From an uncultured Microbacterium sp. (GTDB lineage: Bacteria > Actinomycetota > Actinomycetes > Actinomycetales > Microbacteriaceae), in contig CAJYJO010000025.1 in NCBI GenBank assembly GCA_913774845.1, forward strand, positions 1 to 38,712: DNA of 38,712 bases, given 5' to 3'. The position numbers and the translations under genes were made by a program. The notes beneath the pieces are model-generated. The model ran no database searches. It saw only the letters and a list, made by a program, of their open reading frames with translations, and was not told the origin of the DNA. Positions 1 through 13,605 of the stretch are shown one piece after another (position 1 is the stretch's first letter; every line of letters starts with the position of its first letter).

Positions 1-105
1 CCCCGCCCCGCCCCTGGCGCCCCGCCCCTGGCGTCCCCGCCCCGCCCCTGGCGCCCCCGCCCCGGCCCCGGCGCCCCGCCCTGCACCCGGCGGACCGCCC
101 CACCC
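1..105. repeat. C-rich degenerate tandem repeat
   Basis: Low-complexity stretch made of short units resembling CCCCGCCCCTGGCG(T/C), repeated imperfectly several times before decaying into CCCCGCCCTGC. No reading frame with gene-like content is visible. It lies just upstream of hisE and probably continues left of the window. Its role is unknown; slippage-prone spacer DNA is the simplest reading. Confidence 0.75.
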
Positions 106-117
106 CCGCCGACCCGA

Positions 118-123
118 TACCCT
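118..123 (+). promoter_or_regulatory. -10 element of hisE, leaderless
   Basis: TACCCT ends exactly 6 bases before the GTG of hisE. This TANNNT-N6-start layout recurs in the window, so transcription probably begins at the start codon. No convincing -35 box is visible. Confidence 0.5.
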
Positions 124-129
124 GGAACC

Positions 130-393
130 GTGAAGACCTTCGACGACCTGTTCGCGGAACTCAGCGCCAAGGCCGTCGAGCGGCCCGAAGGGTCCGGCAC
201 CGTCGCGCAACTCGACGCGGGCGTGCACGCGATCGGCAAGAAGATCGTCGAAGAGGCCGCCGAGGTGTGGATGGCTGCCGAGTACGAGTCCGACGCGGCC
301 GCGGCCGAGGAGATCTCGCAGCTTCTGTACCACCTGCAGACGCTCATGCTCGCCAAGGGTCTGTCGCTCGAAGACGTCTACCGACATCTCTGA
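130..393 (+). CDS. hisE: Phosphoribosyl-ATP pyrophosphatase
   Basis: Hydrolyses phosphoribosyl-ATP to phosphoribosyl-AMP and pyrophosphate, the second step of histidine synthesis, in the cytoplasm. The 87-residue protein is normal length for a stand-alone HisE. The metal-binding EExxE motif lies at residues 41-45 within [12 protein letters not shown], followed by [10 protein letters not shown] in the second conserved helix; actinobacterial HisE proteins typically carry this Q-containing form. HisI is encoded separately downstream, so this is not the fused HisIE type. The GTG start is supported by a TACCCT hexamer 6 bases upstream and the lack of a Shine-Dalgarno sequence, which fits a leaderless message. 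hisG follows after 46 bases. Confidence 0.95.
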   Translation: MKTFDDLFAELSAKAVERPEGSGTVAQLDAGVHAIGKKIVEEAAEVWMAAEYESDAAAAEEISQLLYHLQTLMLAKGLSLEDVYRHL

Positions 394-439
394 GCCGCGC
401 TCTCGACCCCCAGCTCCCTTCAACACGAAAGCCCCCGAC

Positions 440-1282
440 ATGCTGCGCATCGCCGTGCCGAACAAGGGGTCGCTCGCCGAGACCGCCGCCGAGATGCTCT
501 CGGAGGCCGGGTACACCGGACGACGCGATTCCAAGGACCTCTACACCGTCGACCCCGTCAACGAGGTCGAGTTCTTCTACCTCCGCCCCCGTGACATCGC
601 GACCTACGTCGGCTCGGGTGCGCTCGACGTCGGCATCACCGGCCGCGACCTCCTGCTCGACGCCCGCATGCCGGGCGCGCGCGAGGTCGAGTCGCTCGGC
701 TTCGCCGGCTCGACCTTCCGCTTCGCCGGGCGCCCCGGCCGCTTCACCGACGTCGGAGACCTGCAGGGCCTCCGGGTCGCGACGGCGTACCCGGGCCTCG
801 TCGACGCGTTCCTCGACGAGCGCGGCATCGCCGTCGACATCGTGCCGCTCGACGGCGCGGTCGAGTCCGCCGTGCAGCTCGGAGTGGCGGATGCCGTGGC
901 CGACGTCGTCTCGACCGGCACAACGCTGCGCCAGGCCGGGCTCGAGATCTTCGGGCCGGTCCTCCTCGAGAGCGACGCCGTGCTGATCTCGGGTCCGACC
1001 GAGGTCGAGGGCACCGAGACGCTCTTGCGTCGTCTGCGGGGCGTGCTCGCGGCGCGCACCTACGTGCTGATCGATTACGACCTGCCCGCTCACCTGATCG
1101 AGCAGGCCGTCGCCGTGGCCCCGGGCCTGGAGTCGCCCACGATCTCGCCGCTGCGCGACCCCGAATGGGTCGCCGTGCGCGTCATGAGCCCGCGCCGCGA
1201 CGTCAACCGCGTGATGGACGAGCTCTACGCGATCGGTGCGCGCGCGATCCTCGTCACCGAGATCCTCGCCGCGAGGCTCTGA
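440..1282 (+). CDS. hisG: ATP phosphoribosyltransferase, long form
   Basis: Catalyses the committed step of histidine synthesis, joining ATP and PRPP to give phosphoribosyl-ATP. The 280-residue length and the tail after residue about 205 match the long form with its own C-terminal regulatory domain, so it should not need HisZ and is probably feedback inhibited by histidine (family knowledge). The N-terminus [12 protein letters not shown] and the PRPP-binding loop around [14 protein letters not shown] (residues 155-168) are visible. Its TGA shares one base with the ATG of hisF, indicating translational coupling. Confidence 0.96.
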   Translation: MLRIAVPNKGSLAETAAEMLSEAGYTGRRDSKDLYTVDPVNEVEFFYLRPRDIATYVGSGALDVGITGRDLLLDARMPGAREVESLGFAGSTFRFAGRPGRFTDVGDLQGLRVATAYPGLVDAFLDERGIAVDIVPLDGAVESAVQLGVADAVADVVSTGTTLRQAGLEIFGPVLLESDAVLISGPTEVEGTETLLRRLRGVLAARTYVLIDYDLPAHLIEQAVAVAPGLESPTISPLRDPEWVAVRVMSPRRDVNRVMDELYAIGARAILVTEILAARL

Positions 1283-2046
1283 TGACCCTCGCGCGTCGCG
1301 TGATCCCGTGCCTCGACGTCGCCGCGGGGCGCGTCGTGAAGGGCGTGAACTTCCTCGACCTGCGCGACATGGGCGACCCCGTCGAACTGGCGAAGCTGTA
1401 CTTCGACCAGGGGGCCGACGAGGTCACCTTCCTCGACGTCACCGCGACGGTCGACGAGCGCTCCACGACCTACGACGTCGTGCGCCGCACGGCCGAGCAG
1501 GTCTTCATCCCGCTCACCGTGGGCGGGGGAGTGCGCTCCGCCGAGGACGTCGCCCGCCTTCTCGCCGTCGGCGCCGACAAGATCGGCGTCAACTCCGCGG
1601 CCATCGCCCGGCCCGCGCTGATCGACGAGATCGCCGACCGCTTCGGCGCGCAGGTCATCGTGCTCTCGCTCGACGTGAAGCGCTCGGCATCCACGGCCTC
1701 CGGGTTCGTCGTGACCACGCACGGCGGCCGTGCCGAGACCACGCTCGACGCTCTGGAATGGGCACGCGAGGCGGTCGAGCGCGGAGCGGGCGAACTGCTC
1801 GTCAACTCCATCGACGCCGACGGAACGAAGCAGGGCTTCGACCTCGAACTCGTCCGTCTCATGCGGCAGGTCGCCGCGGTCCCGGTCATCGCCTCGGGCG
1901 GCGCGGGGGAGCTCGAGCACTTCGCGCCCGCCATCCAGGCCGGCGCCGACGCCGTGCTCGCGGCATCCGTGTTCCACTCCGGCCAGCTCACCGTGGGACA
2001 GGTCAAAGACGCCATGGCCGCCGAGGGGATCGAGGTACGCCGATGA
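1282..2046 (+). CDS. hisF: Imidazole glycerol phosphate synthase, cyclase subunit
   Basis: Cyclase half of IGP synthase. It uses ammonia supplied by HisH to convert PRFAR to imidazole glycerol phosphate and AICAR. The 254-residue (beta/alpha)8 barrel has the two expected catalytic aspartates, D12 in RVIPCLDV and D131 in VLSLDVK, and phosphate-binding glycines in LTVGGGVRS. The ATG at 1282 was chosen over longer in-frame starts because it overlaps the hisG stop and gives the canonical N-terminus. HisH is not encoded here and must be elsewhere. It ends in an ATGA overlap with hisI. Confidence 0.97.
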   Translation: MTLARRVIPCLDVAAGRVVKGVNFLDLRDMGDPVELAKLYFDQGADEVTFLDVTATVDERSTTYDVVRRTAEQVFIPLTVGGGVRSAEDVARLLAVGADKIGVNSAAIARPALIDEIADRFGAQVIVLSLDVKRSASTASGFVVTTHGGRAETTLDALEWAREAVERGAGELLVNSIDADGTKQGFDLELVRLMRQVAAVPVIASGGAGELEHFAPAIQAGADAVLAASVFHSGQLTVGQVKDAMAAEGIEVRR

Positions 2047-2381
2047 GCGTCGACCGTGTGACCTACAACGCCGACGGACTCGTCCCCGCTGTCATCCAGC
2101 AGTTCGACTCGCGTGAGGTGCTGATGATGGGGTGGATGGATGCCGAAGCCCTGAACCGTACGCTGACCTCCGGCCGCGTGACCTTCTGGTCGCGCTCCCG
2201 CCAGGAGTATTGGCGCAAGGGCGACACGTCGGGTCACATCCAGCTGGTCAAGGGCGCGCGCCTGGACTGCGACGGCGACACCCTTCTCATCGAGGTCGAC
2301 CAGATCGGCGCCGCGTGCCACACCGGCGACCACACCTGCTTCGACGCCGACGACCTGCATCCGGTCGTGGGGGAGCGCTGA
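2043..2381 (+). CDS. hisI: Phosphoribosyl-AMP cyclohydrolase
   Basis: Opens the adenine ring of phosphoribosyl-AMP, the third step of histidine synthesis. The 112-residue length is typical of single-domain HisI. Metal ligands are visible as the C76/D75/D77/D79 cluster in LDCDGDTLL and C92, H97 and C99 in ACHTGDHTC, consistent with the zinc and magnesium sites of the family. [17 protein letters not shown] is the classic signature. The start overlaps hisF by 4 bases (ATGA), and the stop overlaps the next gene by one base (TGATG). Confidence 0.97.
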   Translation: MSVDRVTYNADGLVPAVIQQFDSREVLMMGWMDAEALNRTLTSGRVTFWSRSRQEYWRKGDTSGHIQLVKGARLDCDGDTLLIEVDQIGAACHTGDHTCFDADDLHPVVGER

Positions 2382-2968
2382 TGCGGCGCGCCCGTTCGAC
2401 GGCGGTGCTCGGCATGCTCCTGGCCGGGGCGATCGGCGTCATCGCGTCGACCCAGACATGGATCGACGTCACCCTCGACGACGGCGCCCAGCAGACGCTC
2501 GCCGTGCCGGGCGCCGAGGCGCTTCCGGTGCTCACCCCCCTGAGCCTTGCGGCCCTCGCCCTCGGCGCGGCACTGTCGATCGTCGGTCCGGTGCTGCGCT
2601 ATGTCTTCGGTGCGCTGGGCGTGCTCATCGCGGCGTTCGTCGGTTTCGGGGCCGTTCAGATCCTCTTGTCGACTCCCGTCTCGGCGACAGCGGCGACGGT
2701 CACCGATGCCACGGGCATCTCGGGAACGGATGCCGTGGCCTCGCTCGTCTCGGGCCTGTCGCTCACCCCGTGGCCGGCGGTGACGCTCATCGCGCAGGTC
2801 GTGCTGTTCGCGGCATCCGTCTTCACTCTCGTCACCGCTCGTCGTTGGGCCTCCGGGGCGAGCCGCAAGTACCGCACGGCCGAAGAGGCGCGCATCGCCA
2901 CGGGTCGCCCGCACGACGCGATCGACTCGTGGGACGACCTCTCGCGCGGCGACGACCCCACCGCCTGA
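2381..2968 (+). CDS. Trp biosynthesis-associated membrane protein
   Basis: A 195-residue integral membrane protein of the actinobacterial Trp_oprn_chp type (TIGR02234-like), usually encoded between trpE and trpC. Hydrophobic segments are visible at about residues 5-25, 48-70, 74-100 and 135-158, with a charged cytoplasmic-looking tail after the last one. Biochemical function is unknown; the association with tryptophan genes is by conserved context. Here it follows hisI directly with a one-base overlap. trpE, normally found in this position, is missing (see findings). Confidence 0.85.
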   Translation: MRRARSTAVLGMLLAGAIGVIASTQTWIDVTLDDGAQQTLAVPGAEALPVLTPLSLAALALGAALSIVGPVLRYVFGALGVLIAAFVGFGAVQILLSTPVSATAATVTDATGISGTDAVASLVSGLSLTPWPAVTLIAQVVLFAASVFTLVTARRWASGASRKYRTAEEARIATGRPHDAIDSWDDLSRGDDPTA

Positions 2969-3257
2969 CGTAGCGGCTTACCCCACCGCCCGAACGTAGC
3001 GGCCTGACGGAGCGGCCCGTTCCACCGCCCGATCTCGCGGCACGACCCTGCGACCGCCCGACCTCGCGGCGAACCATCCTGCCCCGGCGCCCGCCGCACC
3101 CTCGCGGGCCCGGCGCTCAATCCGCCGCGACAAACGCTTTCGCGAGTGAAAAACGCTCTCGCGCGCCGTTTGCCACTCGCAGAGGCGTTTATCGGTGCAG
3201 AACACCGCGACACCCCGACATCGAGACGACCGCACCGGCACCCCACCTCGGCTTCGA
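2969..3257. other. Intergenic region before the trpC cluster
   Basis: 341 bases (2969-3309) separate the two membrane-protein genes. No convincing ORF is present. The region holds imperfect short repeats of the type ACCGCCCGA..TCGCGGC, the 67-bp palindromic element annotated separately, and a -10-like hexamer at 3258. No tandem Trp codons indicating a classical attenuator leader peptide were seen. Confidence 0.6.
3128..3194. repeat. Imperfect 67-bp palindromic element
   Basis: The outer arms are 21 bases each: CGACAAACGCTTTCGCGAGTG on the left, and a right arm that matches its reverse complement at 17 of 21 positions. A nested inverted repeat (AAACG..CGTTT) lies in the loop around CTCTCGCGCG. 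It lacks a T-tract, so a simple terminator is unlikely. It could be a REP-like dispersed element or a regulatory structure for the downstream trpCBA cluster. One copy is visible here. Confidence 0.6.
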
Positions 3258-3263
3258 TAGACT
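3258..3263 (+). promoter_or_regulatory. -10 element for the HGxxPAAW-trpCBA cluster
   Basis: TAGACT in the context TCGATAGACTGAG lies 46 bases before the ATG at 3310. The implied leader of about 40 bases includes an AGGAG Shine-Dalgarno sequence at 3301-3305. Confidence 0.45.
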
Positions 3264-3309
3264 GAGCGGACGCTTTCCCCCGCGCCCGCGCGCGACTGTT
3301 AGGAGCCCC

Positions 3310-3540
3310 ATGAGCAACCCCATCGGCGACCCCGGCCACGGACACTCGCCCGCCGCCTGGACGGCCGTGATCATCATGCTCGTCGCCTTCACGCTCGGCA
3401 CGCTGTTCTTCTGGCTCGACATGCCGGTACTCGTGTGGGCGTCGGTGGGTCTGCTCGTCGTCGGTGCGATCGTCGGTTGGGCCATGACCAAGGCCGGATA
3501 CGGCGCGAACGGCGCGAAGTCCAACCCGAAGGCCCACTGA
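3310..3540 (+). CDS. HGxxPAAW family small membrane protein
   Basis: A 76-residue protein with the N-terminal signature HGHSPAAW (residues 10-17), two hydrophobic helices (about 18-38 and 40-58) and a basic tail. It matches the actinobacterial HGxxPAAW/DUF6704 family found beside trpC. Function is unknown. The start is preceded by AGGAG four bases upstream. Its TGA shares one base with the trpC ATG (ACTGATGG), so the two are probably co-translated. Confidence 0.85.
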   Translation: MSNPIGDPGHGHSPAAWTAVIIMLVAFTLGTLFFWLDMPVLVWASVGLLVVGAIVGWAMTKAGYGANGAKSNPKAH

Positions 3541-4319
3541 TGGCGCTGGCCGATCTCACGGCCGGGGCGGTAGAAGACGCCGAGCAGCGCGCGCAGTCGC
3601 GTCCGCTCGCCGATGTCGAGCGCGACGCGCTCGCTCAGACGCCCGCTCGCGACGCGTTGGCGATGCTCGCCCCGGCGGACCGGGTCAAGATCATCGCCGA
3701 GGTCAAGCGCGCGAGCCCCTCGCGCGGCGACCTCGCGGCGATCCCCGATCCCGCTCGCCAGGCCCGCCTGTACGAAGAGGGCGGGGCCTCCGCCATCTCG
3801 GTGCTGACCGAGGGGCGCAAGTTCAAGGGCAGCCTGGCCGACCTCGAGGCGGTGCGCTCGGCCGTGAGCGTGCCGGTGCTGCGCAAAGACTTCATCGCCA
3901 CGCCCTACCAGGTGTTCGAGGCCCGCGCGTCCGGCGCCGACCTCGTGCTGCTGATCGTCGCCGCCCTCGACCAGAAGACGCTCACCGAGCTGTACGGCCT
4001 CGTCACCGAGCTGGGTATGACCGCCCTCGTCGAGACGCACTCGGCCGATGAGCTCGAGCGCGCCTCCGCTCTGGGCGCGAAGCTCATCGGTGTCAACGCG
4101 CGCAACCTCTCGACCTTCGAGCTCGACCGCGATCTGTTCGGCTCCCTCGCCGACCGCTTCCCGGCCGACGCGATCAAGATCGCCGAGTCCGCCGTCCTCG
4201 CCCCGGCCGACGTCGCGCACTACCGTTCCGCGGGTGCCGATGTGGTGCTCGTCGGCGAGGCCCTCGTCACCGGCGACCCCGTCGCCACTCTCCGCGCGTT
4301 CCTCCAGGAGACGACATGA
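3540..4319 (+). CDS. trpC: Indole-3-glycerol phosphate synthase
   Basis: Converts carboxyphenylamino-deoxyribulose phosphate to indole-3-glycerol phosphate. The 259-residue single-domain TIM barrel shows [13 protein letters not shown] (residues 51-63, with E53 and K56) and [13 protein letters not shown], carrying the second catalytic lysine; ESAV and LVGEALV lie near the C-terminus. It is not fused to TrpF. The ATG at 3540 overlaps the preceding stop, which favours it over upstream in-frame starts. It ends in an ATGA overlap with trpB. Confidence 0.97.
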   Translation: MALADLTAGAVEDAEQRAQSRPLADVERDALAQTPARDALAMLAPADRVKIIAEVKRASPSRGDLAAIPDPARQARLYEEGGASAISVLTEGRKFKGSLADLEAVRSAVSVPVLRKDFIATPYQVFEARASGADLVLLIVAALDQKTLTELYGLVTELGMTALVETHSADELERASALGAKLIGVNARNLSTFELDRDLFGSLADRFPADAIKIAESAVLAPADVAHYRSAGADVVLVGEALVTGDPVATLRAFLQETT

Positions 4320-5659
4320 CCACCGCTCCCGCCCACACGCTGCGCGACCAGAAGGGGCCGTTCTTCGGCGACTTCGGCGGTCGCTACATGCCCGAGTCGC
4401 TGATCGCGGCGATCGACGAGCTCACCGAGGTCTACGAGTCGGCCATGGCCGACCCCGAGTTCCACGCCGAGCTGCGCGCGCTGCTGCACGACTACGCGGG
4501 TCGTCCCTCGGTGCTCACCGAGGTGCCGCGCTTCGCCGAGCACGCGGGAGGGGCACGGGTCTTCCTCAAGCGCGAAGACCTCAATCACACCGGCTCGCAC
4601 AAGATCAACAACGTGCTCGGTCAGGCGCTGCTCACCAAGCGTCTGGGCAAGACCCGCGTGATCGCCGAGACCGGCGCGGGCCAGCACGGCGTGGCCACTG
4701 CGACCGCCGCAGCCCTGTTCGGTCTCGAGTGCGTCATCTACATGGGCGAGGTCGACACCGAGCGCCAGGCGCTCAACGTGGCCCGCATGCGCCTGCTCGG
4801 TGCGGAGGTCATCCCGGTCACGACCGGTTCGCGCACCCTGAAGGACGCCATCAACGAGGCGTACCGCGACTGGGTCGCCTCGGTCGAGACCACCAACTAC
4901 ATCTTCGGCACGGCCGCCGGCCCCCACCCGTTCCCGGCGATGGTCCGCGACTTCCAGAAGATCATCGGCGAGGAGACCCGCGCCGAGTTCCTCGACCGCC
5001 TCGGCCGTCTCCCCGACGCCGTCTTCGCCTGCGTCGGGGGCGGCTCGAACGCGATCGGCATGTTCGACGCGTTCCTCGACGACGAGGGTGTCGCGCTCTA
5101 CGGGGTGGAAGCGGCCGGCGACGGCGTCGACACCCCGAAGCACGCGGCATCCATCGGTCGGGGGCGCCCGGGCGTGCTGCACGGCGCGCGCACATACGTG
5201 CTGCAAGACGAAGACGGGCAGACGACCGAGTCGCACTCGATCTCCGCCGGCCTCGACTACCCCGGTGTCGGGCCCGAGCACGCCTGGCTCGCCGACATCG
5301 GCCGCGCCCAGTACATCCCGGCCACCGACGACGAGGCGATGCAGGCCCTGCGCCTGCTCTCGCGCACCGAGGGCATCATCCCGGCGATCGAGTCGGCGCA
5401 CGCCCTCGCGGGCGCCCTCCGCATCGGGCGCGAGCTGGGTCCGGATGCCGTGATCGCCATCAACCTCTCCGGTCGCGGCGACAAAGACATGGACACCGCG
5501 GCGCGCTACTTCGACCTCTACGACGCCGAGCACGCGCCGGAGACCGTCGAGGGCCGCGCGCAGACGCGGGCCGCCGAGGCCGTGGCATCCGCTCCCGGAT
5601 CGCCCGTCGACGTGACCGCTGCCCCGGATGCCGCCAGCGGAGCGGGAGTCGAGCTGTGA
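4316..5659 (+). CDS. trpB: Tryptophan synthase beta subunit
   Basis: PLP-dependent condensation of indole with serine to form tryptophan, working in a complex with TrpA. The PLP lysine is K96 in HTGSHKINN, the catalytic glutamate is E118 in ETGAGQHG, and the phosphate-binding loop GGGSNAIG is present. At 447 residues it is longer than the usual ~400. The extra ~40 residues form an Ala/Gly/Pro-rich C-terminal tail after [13 protein letters not shown], a low-complexity extension of unknown role. CAGGAG lies 5 bases before the start, and the stop overlaps the trpA GTG. Confidence 0.97.
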   Translation: MTTAPAHTLRDQKGPFFGDFGGRYMPESLIAAIDELTEVYESAMADPEFHAELRALLHDYAGRPSVLTEVPRFAEHAGGARVFLKREDLNHTGSHKINNVLGQALLTKRLGKTRVIAETGAGQHGVATATAAALFGLECVIYMGEVDTERQALNVARMRLLGAEVIPVTTGSRTLKDAINEAYRDWVASVETTNYIFGTAAGPHPFPAMVRDFQKIIGEETRAEFLDRLGRLPDAVFACVGGGSNAIGMFDAFLDDEGVALYGVEAAGDGVDTPKHAASIGRGRPGVLHGARTYVLQDEDGQTTESHSISAGLDYPGVGPEHAWLADIGRAQYIPATDDEAMQALRLLSRTEGIIPAIESAHALAGALRIGRELGPDAVIAINLSGRGDKDMDTAARYFDLYDAEHAPETVEGRAQTRAAEAVASAPGSPVDVTAAPDAASGAGVEL

Positions 5660-6447
5660 CCTCGCGCGTCGCCGCGGCGATCGAGGCCGCGCACGCCGAC
5701 GGTCGCGCCGCGTTCATCGGCTACCTGCCCGCCGGTTTCCCCGACGTCGCCACGAGCATCGAGGCGGCCGTCGCGCTGGCCGAGGCGGGCGCCGACGTCA
5801 TCGAGCTCGGCCCCCCGTACAGCGATCCGGTGATGGACGGCCTCATCATCCAAGAGGCCACGCAGACGGCCCTCGCCAACGGGTTCCGCATGCGCGACCT
5901 GTTCACGATCATCCGAGAGGTCACCGCGCGCACCGAGGTGCCGATCCTCGTCATGACCTACTGGAACCTCGTCGAGCAGTACGGCGTCGACCGCTACGCC
6001 GACGAGCTGGTCGCCGCCGGGGGAGCGGGGCTGATCACGCCCGACATCACCCCCGACGCCGGCGCCGCCTGGATCGCGGCGAGCGAGCGCGCGGGCCTGG
6101 ATCGCGTGTTCCTGGCCGCGCCGACCTCGTCCGACGAGCGTCTCGAGATGATCGTGGGCGCCTCCACCGGCTTCGTCTACACGGTCTCCACGATGGGCAT
6201 CACGGGCGAGCGTGCGCAGCTGGATGCCGCGGCTCGCGGTCTCGTGGAGCGGTTGCGGTCCTTCGGCGCGACGTACGCGTGCGTGGGCATCGGCATCTCC
6301 AACGCCGAGCAGGTCGCCGGTGTCGCAGCCTACGCCGACGGCGCGATCGTGGGCACGGCCCTCGTGAAGGCGCTTCGCGACGGCGGCGTCGGAGCTCTCT
6401 CCGACCTCGCCCGTGAGCTGTCCGCGGGCACCGCGCGGCGCGCCTAG
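5656..6447 (+). CDS. trpA: Tryptophan synthase alpha subunit
   Basis: Cleaves indole-3-glycerol phosphate to indole, which is channelled to TrpB. The 263-residue barrel has the catalytic pair E50 and D61 in [15 protein letters not shown]. The variant GPPYSDP replaces the commoner GIPFSDP. The flexible loop [10 protein letters not shown] is present. The GTG at 5656 forms a GTGA overlap with the trpB stop and gives the normal N-terminus; the reading frame also stays open far upstream, but only as a shadow of trpB. The stop codon is part of a TAGACT hexamer that may drive lgt. Confidence 0.96.
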   Translation: MTSRVAAAIEAAHADGRAAFIGYLPAGFPDVATSIEAAVALAEAGADVIELGPPYSDPVMDGLIIQEATQTALANGFRMRDLFTIIREVTARTEVPILVMTYWNLVEQYGVDRYADELVAAGGAGLITPDITPDAGAAWIAASERAGLDRVFLAAPTSSDERLEMIVGASTGFVYTVSTMGITGERAQLDAAARGLVERLRSFGATYACVGIGISNAEQVAGVAAYADGAIVGTALVKALRDGGVGALSDLARELSAGTARRA

Positions 6448-6450
6448 ACT
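6445..6450 (+). promoter_or_regulatory. -10 element of lgt inside the trpA stop
   Basis: TAGACT contains the TAG stop of trpA and ends 7 bases before the lgt ATG. This fits the leaderless-start pattern seen elsewhere in the window and would give lgt its own promoter. Confidence 0.45.
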
Positions 6451-6457
6451 CGACAGC

Positions 6458-7462
6458 ATGACGTTCGCCCTCTCGAGCGCCGCCTCCGGCGTGCTCGCCA
6501 GCATCCCGAGCCCGACCATCTCGTACGTCGATCTCGGTCCGCTCCGCATCCACTTCTATGCCCTGTGCATCGTCGCGGGCATCATCGTGGCGCTCTTCCT
6601 CACGAACGCGCGTCTGACGCGTCGGGGCGCCGAGAAGTGGGTCGTCATCGACATCTGCCTCCTGGCGGTGCCGCTCGCCATCGTCGTGGCGCGCATCTAC
6701 CACGTCGTCACGCACCTCGGCTTCTACTTCGGACCGGGATCCAACCCCTGGAACATCACCCAGCCGGGCTCGGTGTGGGCGATCTGGGAGGGCGGCATCG
6801 CCATCTACGGCGCCCTCATCGGCGGCGCGATCGGCGCGATCCTCGGATGCCGCTGGACCGGCATCCGGTTCTGGACCTTCGCCGACGCGCTGGCACCGGG
6901 CCTCATCATCGCGCAGGCCATGGGACGCTTCGGCAACTGGTTCAACCAGGAGCTGTTCGGTCAGCCCACCGACCTGCCGTGGGGTCTCGAGATCGCCGCG
7001 GGCAACCCGGCCATCCCTGTCGGACTGCCAGCCGGCACTCTTTTCCAGCCGACTTTCCTCTACGAGGTGATCTGGAATCTGCTCGGCGCCGCGGTCATCC
7101 TGTACGTCGGCAAGCGCTTCACCCTGCAGTGGGGCAAGCAGTTCGCGATCTACCTCGTCTGGTACTCGGCGGGCCGAATCGTCTGGGAATCCATCCGAGT
7201 CGACCCCAGCGACATCATCCTGGGCCTGCGCACCAACGTCTGGGCGGCCATCTTCGGCGTGATCCTCGGCATCGTGATCTTCATCGTGCAGTCGCGTCGT
7301 CACCACGGCCTCGAGCCGTCGCCGTACGTGCCCGGGCGCGAGTCGAAGGCTCCGGGGGCTGTAGACTCAACCGACCCCTCTGACTTCGTCGACGTGAGCG
7401 AGCCGCCCGCGACGAAAGACACCGTCGGCACCAGCGCCACAAGCAGCCCCGCCACGAACTAA
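6458..7462 (+). CDS. lgt: Prolipoprotein diacylglyceryl transferase
   Basis: Inner-membrane enzyme that transfers diacylglycerol from phosphatidylglycerol to the lipobox cysteine of prolipoproteins. The signature [16 protein letters not shown] contains the conserved Arg, Asn and Glu, and about seven hydrophobic helices are visible. The 334 residues include a charged, disordered tail of about 40 residues after YVPGRESK, common in actinobacterial Lgt. The ATG at 6458 was preferred to an upstream in-frame start within trpA. lgt following trpA is a conserved actinobacterial arrangement. Confidence 0.95.
   Translation: MTFALSSAASGVLASIPSPTISYVDLGPLRIHFYALCIVAGIIVALFLTNARLTRRGAEKWVVIDICLLAVPLAIVVARIYHVVTHLGFYFGPGSNPWNITQPGSVWAIWEGGIAIYGALIGGAIGAILGCRWTGIRFWTFADALAPGLIIAQAMGRFGNWFNQELFGQPTDLPWGLEIAAGNPAIPVGLPAGTLFQPTFLYEVIWNLLGAAVILYVGKRFTLQWGKQFAIYLVWYSAGRIVWESIRVDPSDIILGLRTNVWAAIFGVILGIVIFIVQSRRHHGLEPSPYVPGRESKAPGAVDSTDPSDFVDVSEPPATKDTVGTSATSSPATN
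7362..7367 (+). promoter_or_regulatory. Possible -10 element for gltBD
   Basis: TAGACT in CTGTAGACTCAACC lies within the 3' end of lgt, 147 bases before the gltB ATG. It matches other -10 candidates in the window, but the long leader makes the assignment uncertain. Confidence 0.3.
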
Positions 7463-7514
7463 CACTCTGGGCCGACGTCGTCCCATTCGAAGCATCAACG
7501 TGAGGACGGTTGAT

Positions 7515-12084
<4,570 letters not shown>

Positions 12085-12092
<8 letters not shown>

Positions 12093-13551
12093 CCCGAAGG
12101 GCTTTCTCAAGACCACGGAGCGTGAGCTCCCGAAGCGTCGACCGGTGCCCGTGCGCATCATGGACTGGAAAGAGGTGTACGAGCCGGGTGATTCGGCCGT
12201 CATCAAGCGCCAGGCCGGCCGCTGCATGGACTGCGGCATCCCGTTCTGCCACAAGGGCTGCCCGCTCGGGAACCTCATCCCGGAGTGGAACGACCTGACG
12301 TGGCGCGGGGAGGGCCGCGCGGCGATCGAGCGTCTGCACGCGACGAACAACTTCCCGGAGTTCACCGGCCGCCTGTGCCCCGCGCCCTGCGAGAGCTCCT
12401 GCGTGCTCGGCATCAACCAGCCGGCCGTGACGATCAAGCAGGTCGAGGTCTCGATCATCGACGAGGCCTTCGGCAACGGCTGGGTCGAGCCCGAGCCGCC
12501 GGAGCGCCTGACGGGCAAGACGGTCGCGGTCGTGGGATCCGGTCCCGCCGGACTCGCCGCCGCCCAGCAGCTCACGCGCGCCGGTCACACGGTCGCCGTC
12601 TTCGAGCGCGACGATCGCATCGGCGGGCTGCTGCGCTACGGCATCCCGGACTTCAAGATGGAGAAGCGCCACCTCGAGCTGCGGTTGCGCCAGATGCAGG
12701 CCGAGGGCACGCGCTTCCGCGCCGGCGTCGAGATCGGCAAGGACGTGTCGTGGAGCGACCTGCGGGCCCGCTACGACGCGGTCGTGGTGGCCACCGGTTC
12801 CACGGTCCCGCGCGATCTCCCCATCCCGGGGCGCGACCTCGACGGCGTGCACTACGCCATGGAGTACCTCGTCGAGGGCAACAAGGCCGTCGCGGGCGAC
12901 CAGATCCCGCACCAGATCACGGCCGAGGGCAAGCACGTCGTCGTGATCGGCGGTGGCGACACCGGCGCCGACTGCATCGGCACCGCGCACCGCCAGGGCG
13001 CGCTGAGCGTCACCAACCTCGCGATCGGCAAGCAGCCCCCGTCGGAGCGCCCGGCGGAGCAGCCCTGGCCGATGATGCCGAACCTGTTCGAGATGGCCTC
13101 CGCCCACGAAGAGGGCGGGGAGCGCACGTTCCTCGCCTCGACCGTGGAGTTCCTCGGCAACGCCGCGGGCGAGGTGCGCGCGCTGCGCGTGGCCGAGACC
13201 GAGTACGTCGACGGTCGCCGTGTCCCCAAGAGCGGGACCGAGCGCGAGATCCCCGCCGACCTGGTGCTCATCGCGATGGGCTTCACCGGTCCCGAGCGCG
13301 ACCTGCTCGAGGACCAGCTCGGCACGCGGTTCACGAACCGCGGCAACGTGGAGCGCGACGCGACCTACGCCACGACCACCCCGGGGGTGTTCGTGGCCGG
13401 AGACGCCGGTCGCGGACAGTCCCTCATCGTGTGGGCCATCGCCGAGGGCCGTGCGGCCGCCGCCGAGGTCGACACCTTCCTCATGGGCGAGACGGTGCTT
13501 CCCGCGCCGGTGCGCCCGACCGATGTCGCCATCGGCCTCCTGCCCGCCTAA
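12085..13551 (+). CDS. gltD: Glutamate synthase small subunit
   Basis: Beta subunit of GOGAT, which passes electrons from NADPH through FAD and iron-sulfur clusters to the large subunit. N-terminal cluster cysteines appear from C47 ([17 protein letters not shown]) and again in [10 protein letters not shown]. The FAD-binding [13 protein letters not shown] and NADPH-binding [12 protein letters not shown] motifs follow, and a C-terminal [13 protein letters not shown] completes the FAD site. 488 residues is the usual length. The GTG start lies inside the end of gltB, with GGAGG 6 bases upstream, so the subunits are translationally coupled. Confidence 0.96.
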
Positions 13552-13554
13552 GCT
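13549..13554 (+). promoter_or_regulatory. Possible -10 element of pyk
   Basis: TAAGCT overlaps the gltD stop. Transcription from about 13561 would give a ~45-base leader that opens with the perfect 12-base palindrome GGCCGATCGGCC (13561-13572). GGAG lies at 13591. Confidence 0.35.
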
Positions 13555-13605
13555 GGCAAGGGCCGATCGGCCACTTCCCGAAATCCTCACGGAGCTTGAA
13601 AACGG

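Noticed and set aside
3128-3194. T-box riboswitch or trp attenuator
   Set aside because: No T-box-like conserved loop, no terminator T-tract and no tryptophan-rich leader peptide could be identified.
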